Of a DNA stretch of 64,000 nt, positions 12,365-24,600 are shown piece by piece. Each line of letters begins with the position of its first letter. The first letter of the stretch is position 1. A program made the position numbers and the translations under genes. Origin of the DNA: Aplidium turbinatum (taxonomy: Eukaryota > Chordata > Ascidiacea > Aplousobranchia > Polyclinidae). The notes below the pieces were generated by a model. It was not told the DNA's origin, did no database searches, and saw only the letters and a list, made by a program, of their open reading frames with translations. The stretch lies in assembly GCA_918807975.1 (NCBI GenBank), contig OU964932.1:14539501-14603500 (forward strand), read 5' to 3'.

Positions 12365-13675
12365 TGATTTAAGAAAATCGGTTTACTTTTACTTGGTTGC
12401 GTAAATATGCATACAAAGCATGAATGAAAATACATCAAAAACACAATGCTCAACTTTCATGAAATGTGTGCATATTGTTTTATGGGAATATTTAAGCATG
12501 AAATATAACAATGCAAAAGAAACAAACCCAACCAAATGTACCTGTGCAGCAACCAGCAAGGACTCCTTATTATGCTTAAATTGGTCGGAATCCATCTGAA
12601 CTCAGAAGTAGGTACCTAGATTGAAGTTGTTTGAAATGCTTGCAAAATGTCCAGCAGGTTCACTTCAGAAAAAGTTTTTACTAAAACTGCTGGCTGCCAA
12701 ACTCAAAGTAACCTTGCAACTGAAGATGGGCAATATTCTCTGTCAGAGTCAGTTTCTATACAGTGGCAGAGCAGCATTTAATTAAATTGTTTGCCTCATT
12801 CCTGCAAATGCAAGTTAAAACATAATCAAGCAGGCTAGAAATGGATTCGTAGCCTACATGAAACTAAGCCACAACAGGCAAGACAACAAAGGGAAATTTT
12901 GAAGACGAGTGAAGGTGTTATTATTGAAGACATCATGCATCAAGTACGTAAACCATGCAATCATGCATCTTAATACTTTGCGGTGAAATACCTCAGTCAT
13001 GTTATACAAACATATTGAAAAATAAATACAGCTACTCAATCCAAGGAAAAAAGCACATTGAGATGTATATCTCAATAAGTTAAATATGAAGTATCATATA
13101 TAACATAATAAAAAAATGAAAACCACTGCACTTGCTATTTGCATGCGCACACTAAGCATGCCATGTAGTTCATTAGGGCTATATAGTGAATGATGTAAAA
13201 TACATGCAAAAATGCTATGGCCAGGGCCGTTTGAGAAAATATTTATCTGGGATTTCTTATCATCAACACCAAATTTAACTGAATAGACATTTTGTACGCA
13301 CACTAGCTCTTCGAGCAAAGACTTGGCGTTTAGGTCATTTGGGTAAAAATTAGCCAGCACATCACATTTAGAGGAAATCGAGCACTTCTGCTATTGATCT
13401 AACATCATTGCAAGCAGCTGGAGTTTGAATAAGGCAAAGCTGACCTCAGAATTTAGTGGAATTAATCTGTTACCACCAGTAGTGACATCATTTAAGATGT
13501 TGTCAAAGAAGTAGATTCACTGGTGTCATTACTGCATTTACTGCAACTAGTATATTTTCAAAACTTAGAAATTGAAGAATGCTTTGTATATTTGCTCAAC
13601 AACTCTTTTTTTAAATCCTTTTTTTCTTTGCTCCACTTTTACAATGATTAGGTATAGCTAATGGATAAATCACTA
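12365..13675. other. Body of the 5.1-kb TIR element, no gene seen
   Basis: Several short minus-strand open frames (60-90 codons) occur, but none shows a domain or a codon pattern that I trust. I take it as non-coding filler of the surrounding transposon. Confidence 0.35.
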
Positions 13676-14634
13676 ATCCCAGCTAGAAAGCTACGTATAT
13701 TACACGTTGATTTTTGGTTGATTTTAGGTAGTATGGTATCTTAGGTAGAATTCAGGTGTTATTAAGGAGTTTGTGTACACCAACACAAATTCACTTGTTT
13801 AAAAAACATTTTTTTAGAGACATATTTTAGCTATCATTTAGTATGACTAGTTTGTAAATATGATTCTAGAAGTTTTATCAGGGATTATTTTTTGAATATA
13901 ACGCTTGCAAAAATAACACGTGTTTTCCACGTATATTACACGTGTTCAAAATCCTATGATTATTTGACTAATTTTTAAGGTATATAAGGTAAAATCACAC
14001 CCAGAAGAGGGCATACAAAAGAGAAAAAATGTTTACCCGAGCAGAAGGATGTTTTACCGGGATTTTTTGTATTTTGATTATATGTTGTTTCCACGTGTAT
14101 TGCACGTTTCCATCTGTTGAAAAGTAACACGTATTTTCCACGTATATTAAACGTGTTGAAGTTCTTTCGTTCATTTGGGCAATTTTTAATCTGTGTTAGG
14201 TAAAACTACCTCCCAAGGACGGTATAAACAGAAAGAATTCTCCACTCAAGTGGATTGGTGTCAACCACGCTCCTCCGCATTTTTTAGGATATAAGTTAGA
14301 TTATGTGTTTTTGTAGGTGTCTTTACACGTTTTTATTACGTTATGTAAAAAGGAAACTTCATGACATTTTTTAGTCGCAAATTAATGTGATCTTTTAACG
14401 ATAGTTCTTAGTGTAAATTTAAGTGGTCTCGCTTACTGATATTAAACAATTACTTACTAAGGTTTGGTACGGTAGCCACTTTAACAAGTCGAAATTCTGC
14501 CACTAAAAATGACTAGAATGAAACCGCCAACCAATCATAAGCCCGGTTTAAGTGACGTAAAAATGACGAAAAGAAGATGATAGAAAGCAAATTAAGTGAT
14601 GGATTTTTTGTCAGCTGGTTGGTTTAGGGGTTTT

Positions 14635-14682
14635 GTCAGCTGGTTGGCTTTCATTGACGCGGGTTCGATTCCCACCACTGCT
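14635..14682 (+). other. tRNA-like half with B box inside the foldback element
   Basis: GCTGGTTGGCTTTCATTGACGC is followed by GGGTTCGATTCCCACC, a textbook T-arm/B box. The 5' half is not a proper tRNA, so this is a tRNA-derived module, not a gene. Confidence 0.5.
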
Positions 14683-14838
14683 ATTGCTCTTTTTCTTCTC
14701 TAATTCCAAATAAAGTTCAAAACAAGCGTTAACTCTCCGAATGAGTGCTAGAAGGGTCACAATTGGACAGTAGCCTCTTATAACAATATATGTTATACAA
14801 ATGTGTTAAATAAATACAAATGTGTTAAATTGTTGATT

Positions 14839-15420
14839 TCAGATACGGTACGCGGAAATTAGGTAGAATGTGGGTGTAAAAACACGTAAAATCCACCACC
14901 AAATATACGTGTAATACACGTGAAATAGTGTCGACACTTATACGTGTATTATACGTGAAAATTAACGTATAATACACGACCCAAGGAACTTAGAATCTAC
15001 GTGTCAGATACGAGGAAATTAGGGGTAATGCGGGTGTAAAACACGTAAAATCCACCACCAGATATACGTGTAATACACGTGAAATAGTGTCTACACATAT
15101 GCGTGTAGTATACGTGAAAATTAACGTATAATACACGACCCAAGGTACATAGAATCTACGTGTCAGATACGAGGAAATTAGGTGTAATGCGGGTGTACAA
15201 CACGTAAAATCCACCACCAAATATACGTGGAAAACACGTGTATTAGTGTTGTCAGATACGAGGAAATTAGGTGTAATGCGGGCGTAAAACACGTAACATC
15301 CACCACCAAATACACGTGTAATGCACGTGAAATAGTGTCTACACATATGCGTGTATTATACGTGAAAATTAACGTATAATACACGACCCAAGGTACGTAG
15401 AATCTACGTGTAATACACGT
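14839..15420. repeat. Tandem array, unit about 160 bp, 3.5 copies
   Basis: Units begin with CAGATACG(A)GGAAATTAGG at 14839, 15004, 15164 and 15252. Each runs through AAATCCACCACCA and several ACGTG/CACGT palindromes. The third unit is shortened to about 88 bp. Open frames read through this array are artefacts of the repeat. Confidence 0.85.
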
Positions 15421-16651
15421 GAAATTTCTAGCTGGGATGGTACTCTATTATTGAGTTAAACAACCTTTGCTGGTACAAAAATTACATTGGTATATCATCA
15501 ATCTTCTTCTTGCTTATGAGGCAGCAATTCAGGTAACATCTCCCAATTGTTGCAACTAGAGCAGTGTCTTCATATATCATCAATCAATCACAGTCCTGAT
15601 TATATTACTATTCAGTGAAAAAAATCCAAGCAATGAATAAGTGTACATTGTAGCGTACTGCACAAACTGTACATATCTAAATACAATAACAAGTAGCCTA
15701 TATTAAGATTTAAAAATTGTTTAGGTTGGGTACTACAGAGTAATCAACTTGAAACAATTTGAAAAGATCCGGGCCCCTTAAATGTTATTTTTCAACCCAT
15801 GGAATAACAATGACATTTTAGTACCGTACTGGAAGTAACATGTATCTAAACACAGTTGCCACAAGGTTGAAAATTTTGGTTTCTGTTGTCACTGAGCAAT
15901 GTTAAACATTTGGTAGCCTACATGGCGTTTTGAAAAAACCTGGGCCCCTCAATATTAGATTTTAAAAATTACATGCATAGGGCATAATAATGATAGTTTA
16001 ATACTGGAAGTAACATGCATTTAAATTTTCACAAGAGTGAAGTTTCCTGAATTCATAGAATATTAAGTGATTTGATACATGGCGTTTTAAAAATCCGGGC
16101 CCTTTAAATGATTAGTTTTAAAACTACACATCATATATATGGCATAATAACAATGGTTATTGTATAGAAACTAACATGTATTCTATTTAAATGCAATTGT
16201 CACAAAACGAAATTCTGTTGTCACACTGCCATGTTAACTATTTGGCACATGGTGAAATGTCATGGGGGGCCTAAAAGCATGTAAAGGTGGCCCGACGCGA
16301 CAATTTCAGCACTTGCCTCACCCTACAGCCGCAACTGACTTCAAGGATACCGGTACTTGCTTGGGAATCGAATTGAATTTTTTCCATTAGACATGACAAA
16401 AATTACTGCATTTTCTGAGTAAATTGCGGGCCCCCTAATTTGCGGGCCCTGTGCGATCGCACGGTTCGCACACCCCAAAGACCGGCACTGTATACAGTAT
16501 ACATCGCATTAGACTTGTACCTACTGTATTTGTTTGTTTGTCAGAACAGACCCCCAATCTTTCTAGCTCGCTTCGCTCGTCGCCCCTTCCTACCTTTCTT
16601 AGTAAATGTCCCCACCAATTTTACAGAGCGATCGGCGCCCATGCGCTAGTT

Positions 16652-16715
16652 CGACTCTCGGGTTGCGCGTTTGAGCAACGCATTTCAAGGACAACTTTCT
16701 ATTTAACTGCACCTA
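16652..16715 (+). repeat. 3' half of the SINE interrupted at 8957
   Basis: The sequence CGACTCTCGGGTTGCGCG followed by TTTGAGCAACGCATTTC continues the SINE copy at 8881-8957 exactly where the hAT target duplication ends. Confidence 0.82.
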
Positions 16716-16732
16716 CAGTAGGTCTAGTTGGT

Positions 16733-16995
16733 TGGTTTTGAATGTTTATCATCGGACTGACAAAGCCTTGATTGGTTATTCCTGGTAGTTTCGCATACTT
16801 GTAGAGGCTCTTGACGCAGGGCCGGTTACCGAGATTGGCAGAGTGAAGTTTTCCGATTGTTGAAGTGTTGTTGGTGGGGAATTATTTCATTCACTAGGTG
16901 CCGTTGAATGGAAAGCAGTCCTTAACGTGCGTTGCTCAAGCGCACACCCCGAGAGTCGAACTTGCGCTGCGTGATCTTGAGCCGGGTAGAATAAT
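16733..16995 (-). repeat. tRNA-derived SINE, minus orientation
   Basis: The tail-to-head order reads CGGACTGACAAAGCCTTG, TTCCTGGTAGTTTCGCATAC, CCGAGATTGGCAGAGTGAAG and CGTTGCTCAAGCGCACACC, then the B box complement GAGAGTCGAACTTGCGC. It is one of the better-preserved copies of the family. Confidence 0.85.
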
Positions 16996-17037
16996 TCAAA
17001 GCCGACACTTCAGCACCAGAAATTTTACCCTGTTAAT

Positions 17038-17150
17038 CCTTGGAAACCGGTTTGCGGCAGTGGTTCATGGTCTCCACTAGAAGCTTATGCGAAACTGCTA
17101 GGATTAAGCTTTTTCAGTAGTCTACAAGGATGAAGACTCCCACAATCAAA
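17038..17150 (+). repeat. Decayed SINE fragment
   Basis: CTTGGAAACCGGTTTGCGGC, then AAGCTTATGCGAAACTGC and AGTCTACAAGGATGAAGACTC match the central and tail segments of the SINE family, with many changes. Confidence 0.5.
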
Positions 17151-17476
17151 TAGATTTGCGTGAGGTTCGAGCGGCTCGCCCCAAAAAGATTTAGACAAAT
17201 TTTAACTTGTTTTGTAGGTTATTCTTTGGATTCAAATTGTTTTTAAAACTGTTTTGTTTGGAGGCACCCACCCTTCATTAGTAGGCTACCTGCTTCAAAC
17301 CATGCTTACATAATTGCACTGCCTACAGTAGACCACAACGTAAAGCAACCTCCTGCATTGTACACTTGTTGCGTAGGATGTTTTAAACCAATGGAGAACT
17401 TTGTAATTTTAATCAGAAAAAAAAACGACTTTTCCTTCAAGCAGCAGGTAGTGATGCCAAGATTGGCCTCCAGCTG

Positions 17477-17755
17477 TTGCATAAACTTGATTTTCTTCAT
17501 TATCCTCTGGAGACATTAGGTGTTACGCATTCATTTTCAGCACTTCCTTTTATTGGGTGCAAACCAGCGTTTGTCCTTGCTAGTAGATCCGGGCTGCTCG
17601 GCCCATTTTGTGTCCAAGAAAAATCAAAAAGGGTTACAATGTGCATGGAATACTTCCACGAAGGAATGAAAGACAACTTCAAGATGAAAAAATACATCCT
17701 CCATCCCATGACCTGCACCGAGCTCTCGGTTGTTGGGGTTGGTACCAGAAGTTAG
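17477..17755 (+). CDS. Unrecognised open frame of about 92 codons
   Basis: This frame is less AT-rich than its surroundings and contains GCKPAFVLASRSG, GPFCVQEKSKRVTMCMEYF and HPMTCTELSVVGVGTRS. It has four or five Cys but no pattern I can assign. A pyrimidine run and CAG near 17540 would allow an exon start inside it. It lies downstream of the 3' end of UBE2R and on the other strand. It could be a terminal exon of an unknown gene, a retroelement scrap, or chance. I name no function. Confidence 0.2.
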   Translation: MHKLDFLHYPLETLGVTHSFSALPFIGCKPAFVLASRSGLLGPFCVQEKSKRVTMCMEYFHEGMKDNFKMKKYILHPMTCTELSVVGVGTRS

Positions 17756-17895
17756 AAATAATGAGTCGTTTCTTTTATAAATACATTTGTCAACTTGTAT
17801 TGATTGTTTTACATGAACACAGCTCGACAAAACAACGTTGTAAATTTAATGACAAGTCAAATTCATGTAAAATTGCTGCTATTAAAGAATATTAG

Positions 17896-18659
17896 CTCCA
17901 TTCTTGCGTGAACAGTTAAAACAAAAAACGAATTTGAATTTTGAGGAATTGCAAAAGCTTCCTAATTATTTTCCGCGTTCCCCAACAAATCCTGATCTCA
18001 TTGCAGCACATAAGTTTACGAAAATGAATTTCAGTACATTTTTTAAAACATGTAAAACATCAACTTGAATAAAGAAAAAAACAAAGAATTCCACGAAAAA
18101 CAATTTTGCAAAACACAAAATATCAACGAACAGGCATTCCCGAATAGGGAATTGGACAACAACATTTAAAGCAATCATTTTGAGAGAAGTTCAAATGTGC
18201 TCAGCTAACGCACTATTCAGCTTTTGTGTCAAAGTAAAAGCGCAAATTTTTGGTCAGCTGGGGTTAACATGCGCATCTTAAAACGACAGAGTTTCTGTGG
18301 AACAACAAAGGGCAGTCTGAATCTTGCGGAAAAGATACCGCTGTTCTCCGGCAGCTTTGCATTACGAAGGGTTAGCACAATGTTTCCCTTGTGACTACAC
18401 CTTTGTGGTTGCACTAGGCCAGCGATGCAAGATGACAAGGCTTTTACAAAAAGTCATTTAGCAGCAAAGTTGTCAAAATCTTTAGAGAATTTGTACTTAA
18501 AAAACATCAAAATGCTAATTGTAAATAATCTAAAGTTCAATAAAGTTGAAAGCAAATGGAAAAAGACATTTAGAATGCCAACTTAACTTAGCCAAAGACA
18601 GTTAAGTTAGGCTTTAAAATTGATATGCAAATTAATAAGTACAAGTAAATATATTAAGG
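17896..18659 (-). other. Probable 3' flank/UTR of UBE2R
   Basis: It lies immediately downstream of the UBE2R stop codon at 18660 on the minus strand. No further exon was recognised. I could not identify a convincing polyadenylation signal on that strand. Confidence 0.35.
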
Positions 18660-21600
18660 TCAAGCTTCTTCGTGGGCTCCGCTATCATCGTCACTATAAT
18701 CTTCGTTTTCGTAATCATCATCCTCGGAATCGTAGTCGTCCAACGACAAATCACCATCGCAAAACATGTCATTGGAAGCGTTCGAGTCTTTGCTTGGCAA
18801 TCGAGTTTTTATGCAGTACTCCGAGACGGTGGTGGGAACTACAATGCCATCTTTCTCAGCATCTTTTTTCGTATCATCGACTTGTTTTCTTTAACAAAAT
18901 TAGTGTGTGGAAGTTAAAAAAAGGCATCGCGAAGTGAAAATATTCGAGTTTTGTAGATAAAATCTCAGACTACACACCGTTGAAGTATGGTTTACTCTTT
19001 CAAAAGTGCTGCTGTTATCCCACACAACTTGTAGCAAAATAAGCTTACAATAAAGTCGTGCTGCGTCCATCCGTCAAGTTTTCCAAACTGTTTAAAAGTG
19101 TTCAAAAATCACCTTGTTTTGGTATAATCATCTCGCTATTTAACAACGATGAAGGTTGCCTACTTCAAACGCAACTCGTTAACATTTTGCATTTAAGATT
19201 TCACAATGAAAAGTTTATGCAGGTTTGGAAGTTGCATGAGTTTTTTTTTATATGCAATAGTTCCAAGATATATAAAAGTTGAAATTTTGATCTCGCACAA
19301 AATAAATATTGTGCGAAACTGGAAATAAAGTTTGCAATAGACAATCATTACTTGATAATCTCTTCATATTCTTTGTCAGCTCCTTTGGATTCTTTCCACC
19401 GACGATACATCACCGAGGCATCCACATTGGCGGGGGAAAAAGTATTTGGTTCGTTTAGAAGCGAAATTACACTCAGTAATACTGTTCTAAAAAAGATTAT
19501 AACCGTTTGAGCAACTAAGTAAGGTGATGTAACAGAAACAATAATAATTTTTAATTTAATTGGGAGGTCAAATAATCCGATCTTGATGTTTCAAATCGTA
19601 AACATACATGTACTGAAGCAACTTATGTGACTATATGCATGAAAAGTGGTGTTACTGCATTGCAATGGCTTATGCAACGTTTTTTAAATACCTTTTCGAA
19701 AAAACAGTGTTACTGTTAGCCAAATTGTGCTTTTCAAAAGACCACGATTTGGCATAGCATTGGTAATGAAATGACATACCAAGTCAAGATAACGAAATAG
19801 CACACCTGCCTGACATCAGGCGAGTTGGATGCTGAATGTTTTTAAGGGTGAAAGTTCATTAACTGCCTTTATTGAATATTATGCAAAGTTCTTGCTAGTT
19901 AAACAGCATTTTCCTGCAATTCGTTTTGGACCAATTCTGTATGCACCTCAACTTCAAGAAAAGCAAGATCAATGAACTTCAAAAACAAACCAGTTCCAGC
20001 ATCCGGGGATTTTAAACCTATCCGGCAGTAACTTCAATTTGCTGGCTTTTATAAACAACTATCCAATGCACCTCTATACTTCACTAACCGCACGGTCTGA
20101 GCTGGATTCCACCTCTCTGAGGGCAATTCGCCACTTTGTGGATCATTACCAGGAGTGTGAAGAATCGAAATGCAAACCTCACCATTCTGAAGAACAAAAA
20201 ATAAAATAAATTTGTTTTGTATCGCATGAAAGGAAACACTGATATAATGATACCGGCATGTCACATTGTCCACAAGTTTAGAAGTGGATTCTATTCAGTT
20301 TAAAAAGATGTGTGCACTAAGTAGAAATAATATCTTATCTTTTACTATTAATGAAAAAAACATCTTTCCACTTTTACATGATGAAGAACATTGAGACTTC
20401 ATAACAAAGCTTTGCATGTTTTTAGATGTACCAGTACTGTCTTACAAACTTAGTATTATTTGCATCATGGACAAAGTCCCTTCATCTTCCATGTTTTTAA
20501 AACCTGTTTCATGCCAGAAAACTCTGTACAAGTAAACAACCACGGTATGATATACAAAAGATAATTATTTAGGTATCATTCTCTCAGTTAAAAAGATCAC
20601 TGCTGTTGTAAGAAGGTTTTTTGAATGTTCAACACTGTTTAGTGTTAATGGAAAAAAATACCGAAAAAAAAACACAAAACAACATATTTACCTCATAGAT
20701 ATTGCTATGAAACATTTTCGTAAGGAATCGGAAACTTGGAGGAGAGTATGGGTATTCATGAGAAAATTTTATTATTGCCTGAAAAACAATAAGAAGTGTT
20801 GTCATTTGTAATGCAGTGGTTAGCTTTGTCAATCCAGTTATAATCTTTCACAAAACCAACGGCAATACATAGTAAGTTGCAAGAGTAATTGCAGAAGTGA
20901 AAGTAGGCTGTAAAAGGGATAAAAAAGACATCACAATTATAAGTACAATCAATAATAAAACATTTACAAATGTAACTATGATTATGACGACACAAAAAAA
21001 AAACGGTAGGTAGGTATCACCCAGGATAGCCCCGTGGCAGCTTCAGTGTGTGTTCCCAGTCCCTAGTAGTTTACTCAGCTTGTCAGTGAATAATTTGAAT
21101 ATAATATCTCTCAGTTTTGATGGATTTGTGTTTAGTGTTGGTTGGTTTGAATCTTTATTCTCGGACTGACAAAGCCTTGATGGGTTATTGTTACAAACAC
21201 ATCGTCGGTTCGGGCCGGTTGTAATGCTTTCTCTCTGATTTTAATGTTAAGTAGATATTGCGTAAATATTCGTCCTGACAACGTCATGTTTAGGTTTACA
21301 TTTGTCGCCAGAGTGGCGGCGCCGCGGCGTTGAATCATGTGGAGTCATAGGACAGCGACTTTCTTTCTCTCTCGCTATGATGTCTGTGTTTTGATGTCCA
21401 ACGTAACTTCTATGTATTTAGTATGATATGGGCCACTGCTTCCTAAGCGCACAATTGTCCAGTCGAAAGCGCTTTCCATCCTTCGTCCAATTTATTTGAC
21501 CAGTTTAGTAGCTTGATGTGAGCATAGCATGTATTCGTACTTTTAGTGCAGCTTCATTTATGGCATGAATATAAACAGTAATAGATTTGTACTATCTTTC

Positions 21601-24600
21601 AGATTTAAGCTCGTTGTAGGTGTTTGCCACAACTATTCGAAATCTCTTTATATTTCTTTTTAATCATAATTTGATACGTTGTTTGTCTCGAATTTGTCTA
21701 TTGGAAGTGCATTGTCTATTTGAGTGGAGACGTTGGATATTTTAATAGAAATCACTTGAGAGCATTTCGCTTGGCACCTGCAGACGATAAGATTAGCGAC
21801 CCAATTGCCTAAGAAAGCCGCATCGTCTTATCTTAGCTGTTCGGGTTTGGCGAGAGATTTCAATAGGTGAAATCGCTTGCTACGTAGAACACAGGGTTCT
21901 ACATTATTTCGAATAGAGGTTGAATTGTTTTCAACAGTCTATCACATTATTTCAACAACGTGAGTGCAGGACTCAAGTTCGTTCACATTCTATTTGAATA
22001 AGACGTCGTGATATTCCTTTAAAATTTATGATGCCCAGAACATCATCGAGCTCGTCCAATGCAAGCAGCAGCAGAAGAGCCGCCAAAGAGGTCGAACTTC
22101 TCCAGAAGAAAAAGGCTCTAGAACTGCTCATGCAAAGAAAGAAAGCGTTGCGAGCAATAGAAGAAGAAGAACAAAGGCTTGCCGCCAAGAAAGAAGCCTT
22201 AGAGTATGAGATTGAGACAAGCAAGATCGAAGAGGAACTGAAGTCTCTGAGATCAAATTCCCCCATTAATGTTGAAGAACAACCTGATGACCCAGTTTTT
22301 GAGGATGTTTTCCATTCAGACTCAACTCAGTCTGTTTCTTATGGAAACTCGGAACTGGAAAAACGTCCACAACCTCAGCCAACTCCTTCCATCCGCCTTG
22401 CTGAGTTGAAGGATAATGGTAGTGCACTCAACCTGTCGATGCCTATCAGCCCGGCTGAGTGCGAAGTATCTACTAGACCACCCCCGGGGTTTTCGCATCC
22501 TTCTCAGTTTTCGCTAGATTGCGAGCAACTTCTGGCTAAAGGTTTCATACCTCCAACGTTGGAAAAGTCAAGTCAGAATGCTCCAGTTGCTCAGGTGTTA
22601 CAATACAGTCCGTGTGAGATCACGGGGCCGGCGACAGAGTATCAACCTCGCGGGCAGAACACGGACAATTGTTTGATGCAAGCCATGCATCTCGTGGCAA
22701 CTACCATTCGCGATGGTTTTGATGCACCCAAGAGAACCATGCCATCGTTTCATAGAGATGAAGTGGATATGCTGATCGGGGCCGGTGCGCAAGAAGTGCA
22801 TGATATTCACAAAATCCGAAAAAAAGGAGTAGATCAGCCAAGAGCAGTGAAGACTGGACTTGGCTGGGCTCTGGTTGGTCGCGAGTCGCTTCCTGGTGGA
22901 CAGAATCGTGACACAGGTTGTTTTGTAAATTTTGTAACGTCTCAACCGGAGAATCTACATGTCCAAAAGCAAAGAATGTTTGAAAAAGAATTTGTAGAAG
23001 ATCAGTATAGTGACATCACAACTCACTCTGCAGAAGACAAACAAGCACTGAGCATCATGCAGGATACCATTAAAAGGGAAGAGAGACACTTTTCTATAGG
23101 CTTACCATGGAAAACCGATGTTAAGCTGCCATACAACCGTTCTATGGCGGAGAAAAGGTTGGTTGGACTAAAGGAAAAATTGCTGGCTGACCAATTCTGG
23201 AAGAGGTGGTTGAAGGAATATCTCTCTTTGCTGCAAAGGCGGCGAAAATGGCTTCAACCAGTCAGAAATATGTCGGTAGGAGACTTGGTTCTTGTGGTCG
23301 ACAACACTTGTAGACGTGGCCTTTGGCCCAAAGGCATTATTGAAGAGGTACTTCCTGACAAGGACGGTTTCGTTCGACGAGCCCGTGTGCGCACGGCAGA
23401 TTCGACTTTACAGCGGGACATTCGCAGATTGTGTCTTTCCGAAGGCGCGTAAAGTGTTAACTCCAAACTGCAATCGTGACACCACGTTACATCATAATTA
23501 TGTGAACTTTCCTGGCAACTCTTGAGGTCAAAGTTGCAATTTACTTGTGTATGTGCGTATTTGTACAAACTGTGTATGTTTGTGTTTGTTATTAGAAAAT
23601 GAGAATTCTCATCATCATTTTGGGGCCGGTATGTTACAAACACATCGTCGGTTCGGGCCGGTTGTAATGCTTTCTCTCTGATTTTAATGTTAAGTAGATA
23701 TTGCGTAAATATTCGTCCTGACAACGTCATGTTTAGGTTTACATTTGTCGCCAGAGTGGCGGCGCCGCGGCGTTGAATCATGTGGAGTCATAGGACAGCA
23801 ACTTTCTTTCTCTCTCGCTATGATGTCTGTGTTTTGATGTCCAACGTAACTTCTATGTATTTAGTATGATATGGGCCACTGCTTCCTAAGCGCACAATTG
23901 TCCAGTCGAAAGCGCTTTCCATCCTTCGTCCAATTTATTTGACCAGTTTAGTAGCTTGATGTGAGCATAGCATGTATTCGTACTTTTAGTGCAGCTTCAT
24001 TTATGGCATGAATATAAACAGTAATAGATTTGTACTATCTTTCAGATTTAAGCTCGTTGTAGGTGTTTGCCACAACTATTCGAAATCTCTTTATATTTCT
24101 TTTTAATCATAATTTGATACGTTGTTTGTCTCGAATTTGTCTATTGGAAGTGCATTGTCTATTTGAGTGGAGACGTTGGATATTTTAATAGAAATCACTT
24201 GAGAGCATTTCGCTTGGCACCTGCAGACGAGAAGATTAGCGACCCAATTGCCTAAGAAAGCCGCATCGTCTTATCTTAGCTGTTCGGGTTTGGCGAGAGA
24301 TTTCAATAGGTGAAATCGCTTGCTACGTAGAACACAGGGTTCTACAGTTATTCCTGGTAGTTTCACATATTTGTAGAGGTTTTTGAAGCAGATTGTTTGG
24401 TATTATTGACTAGATTAACTTTCATTAGATGTATTATAGTTGATTATTTTTATGACAAAACATGTGAATTTTTTTAAATAAAAACAGTATTTAACTCACT
24501 CTAAAGTAACCACCCGCATAAAGAGTATCTGGTGGTCCAAAAACACCAACTTTCCATTGAAAAATATCACTATCATCAACAAGCCCAATATTGAACCCTT

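Larger units (their letters stand above)
13676..15438. mobile_element. Foldback element rich in ACACGT palindromes
   Basis: The terminal inverted repeat is ATCCCAGCTAGAAA at the left and TTTCTAGCTGGGAT at the right. The subterminal zones are filled with TACACGTG, ACGTGTAATACACGTG and related palindromes. They are scattered on the left (13700-14160) and arranged as long tandem units on the right (14839-15420). A tRNA-like B box lies in the middle. No protein is encoded. Target duplication is uncertain. Similar foldback layouts with different sequence occur at 27277 and 57305. Confidence 0.75.
11405..16490. mobile_element. 5.1-kb TIR element of hAT type, non-autonomous
   Basis: The left end reads CAGTGCCGGTCTTAGG and the right end CCAAAGACCGGCACTG. 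Next to each is a GCGGGCCCTGTGCG word. The flanks share TATACAG directly at both sides (7 bp). No transposase was recognised. The interior contains a hAT MITE (11478-12356), a foldback element (13676-15438) and repeated GGGCCC-bearing phrases at about 15765, 15940 and 16095. Confidence 0.72.
8958..16643 (+). mobile_element. 7.7-kb hAT element, itself host to several insertions
   Basis: The ends are inverted: CATGGGCGCCGATC on the left and its complement GATCGGCGCCCATG on the right. Both are flanked by the exact 8-bp duplication CGCTAGTT (8950-8957, 16644-16651). Subterminal GTCCCCACC words occur at both ends. Removing the element restores an uninterrupted SINE. A degenerate hAT transposase C-terminal region lies at 9781-10729. 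The remainder is mostly younger insertions: a SINE (10742-11013), a MITE (11022-11370) and a 5.1-kb TIR element (11405-16490). A relative with similar ends sits at 36669-38058. Confidence 0.85.
21189..24346 (+). mobile_element. BEL/Pao LTR retrotransposon, incomplete, very young
   Basis: Two direct LTRs of about 716 bp (21189-21904 and 23632-24346) begin with TGTTACAAAC and end in TTCTACA. They are flanked by the 5-bp duplication GTTAT (21184-21188, 24347-24351), a length usual for BEL/Pao. Between them is an open stretch (22028-23452). Its beginning is a Ser-rich segment plus a charged coiled coil, as in gag-side regions of these elements. Its end reads [29 protein letters not shown], the short domain found at the C-terminus of BEL/Pao polyproteins. 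The element is incomplete and far shorter than a full copy, so it must depend on others to move. The LTRs differ at only about two sites, pointing to a recent insertion. It lies antisense to UBE2R in its intron 1. Confidence 0.9.
21138..24395 (-). repeat. SINE split by a BEL/Pao insertion
   Basis: The segment 21138-21188 (TTTATTCTCGGACTGACAAA, GCCTTGATGGGTTAT) and the segment 24347-24395 (GTTATTCCTGGTAGTTTCAC, TTTGTAGAGG) are two pieces of one minus-oriented SINE. They are separated by the LTR element, and the shared GTTAT is the target duplication. Only the tail half of the SINE is left. Confidence 0.8.

Noticed and set aside
14990-15384. Minus-strand frames with repeated RVFHVYLVVD phrases
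   Set aside because: They are read-through of the 160-bp tandem array in a foldback element, with no codon conservation.
21973-22266. Minus-strand Ser/Leu-rich frame
   Set aside because: It is the antisense shadow of the charged coiled-coil segment of the BEL/Pao element.
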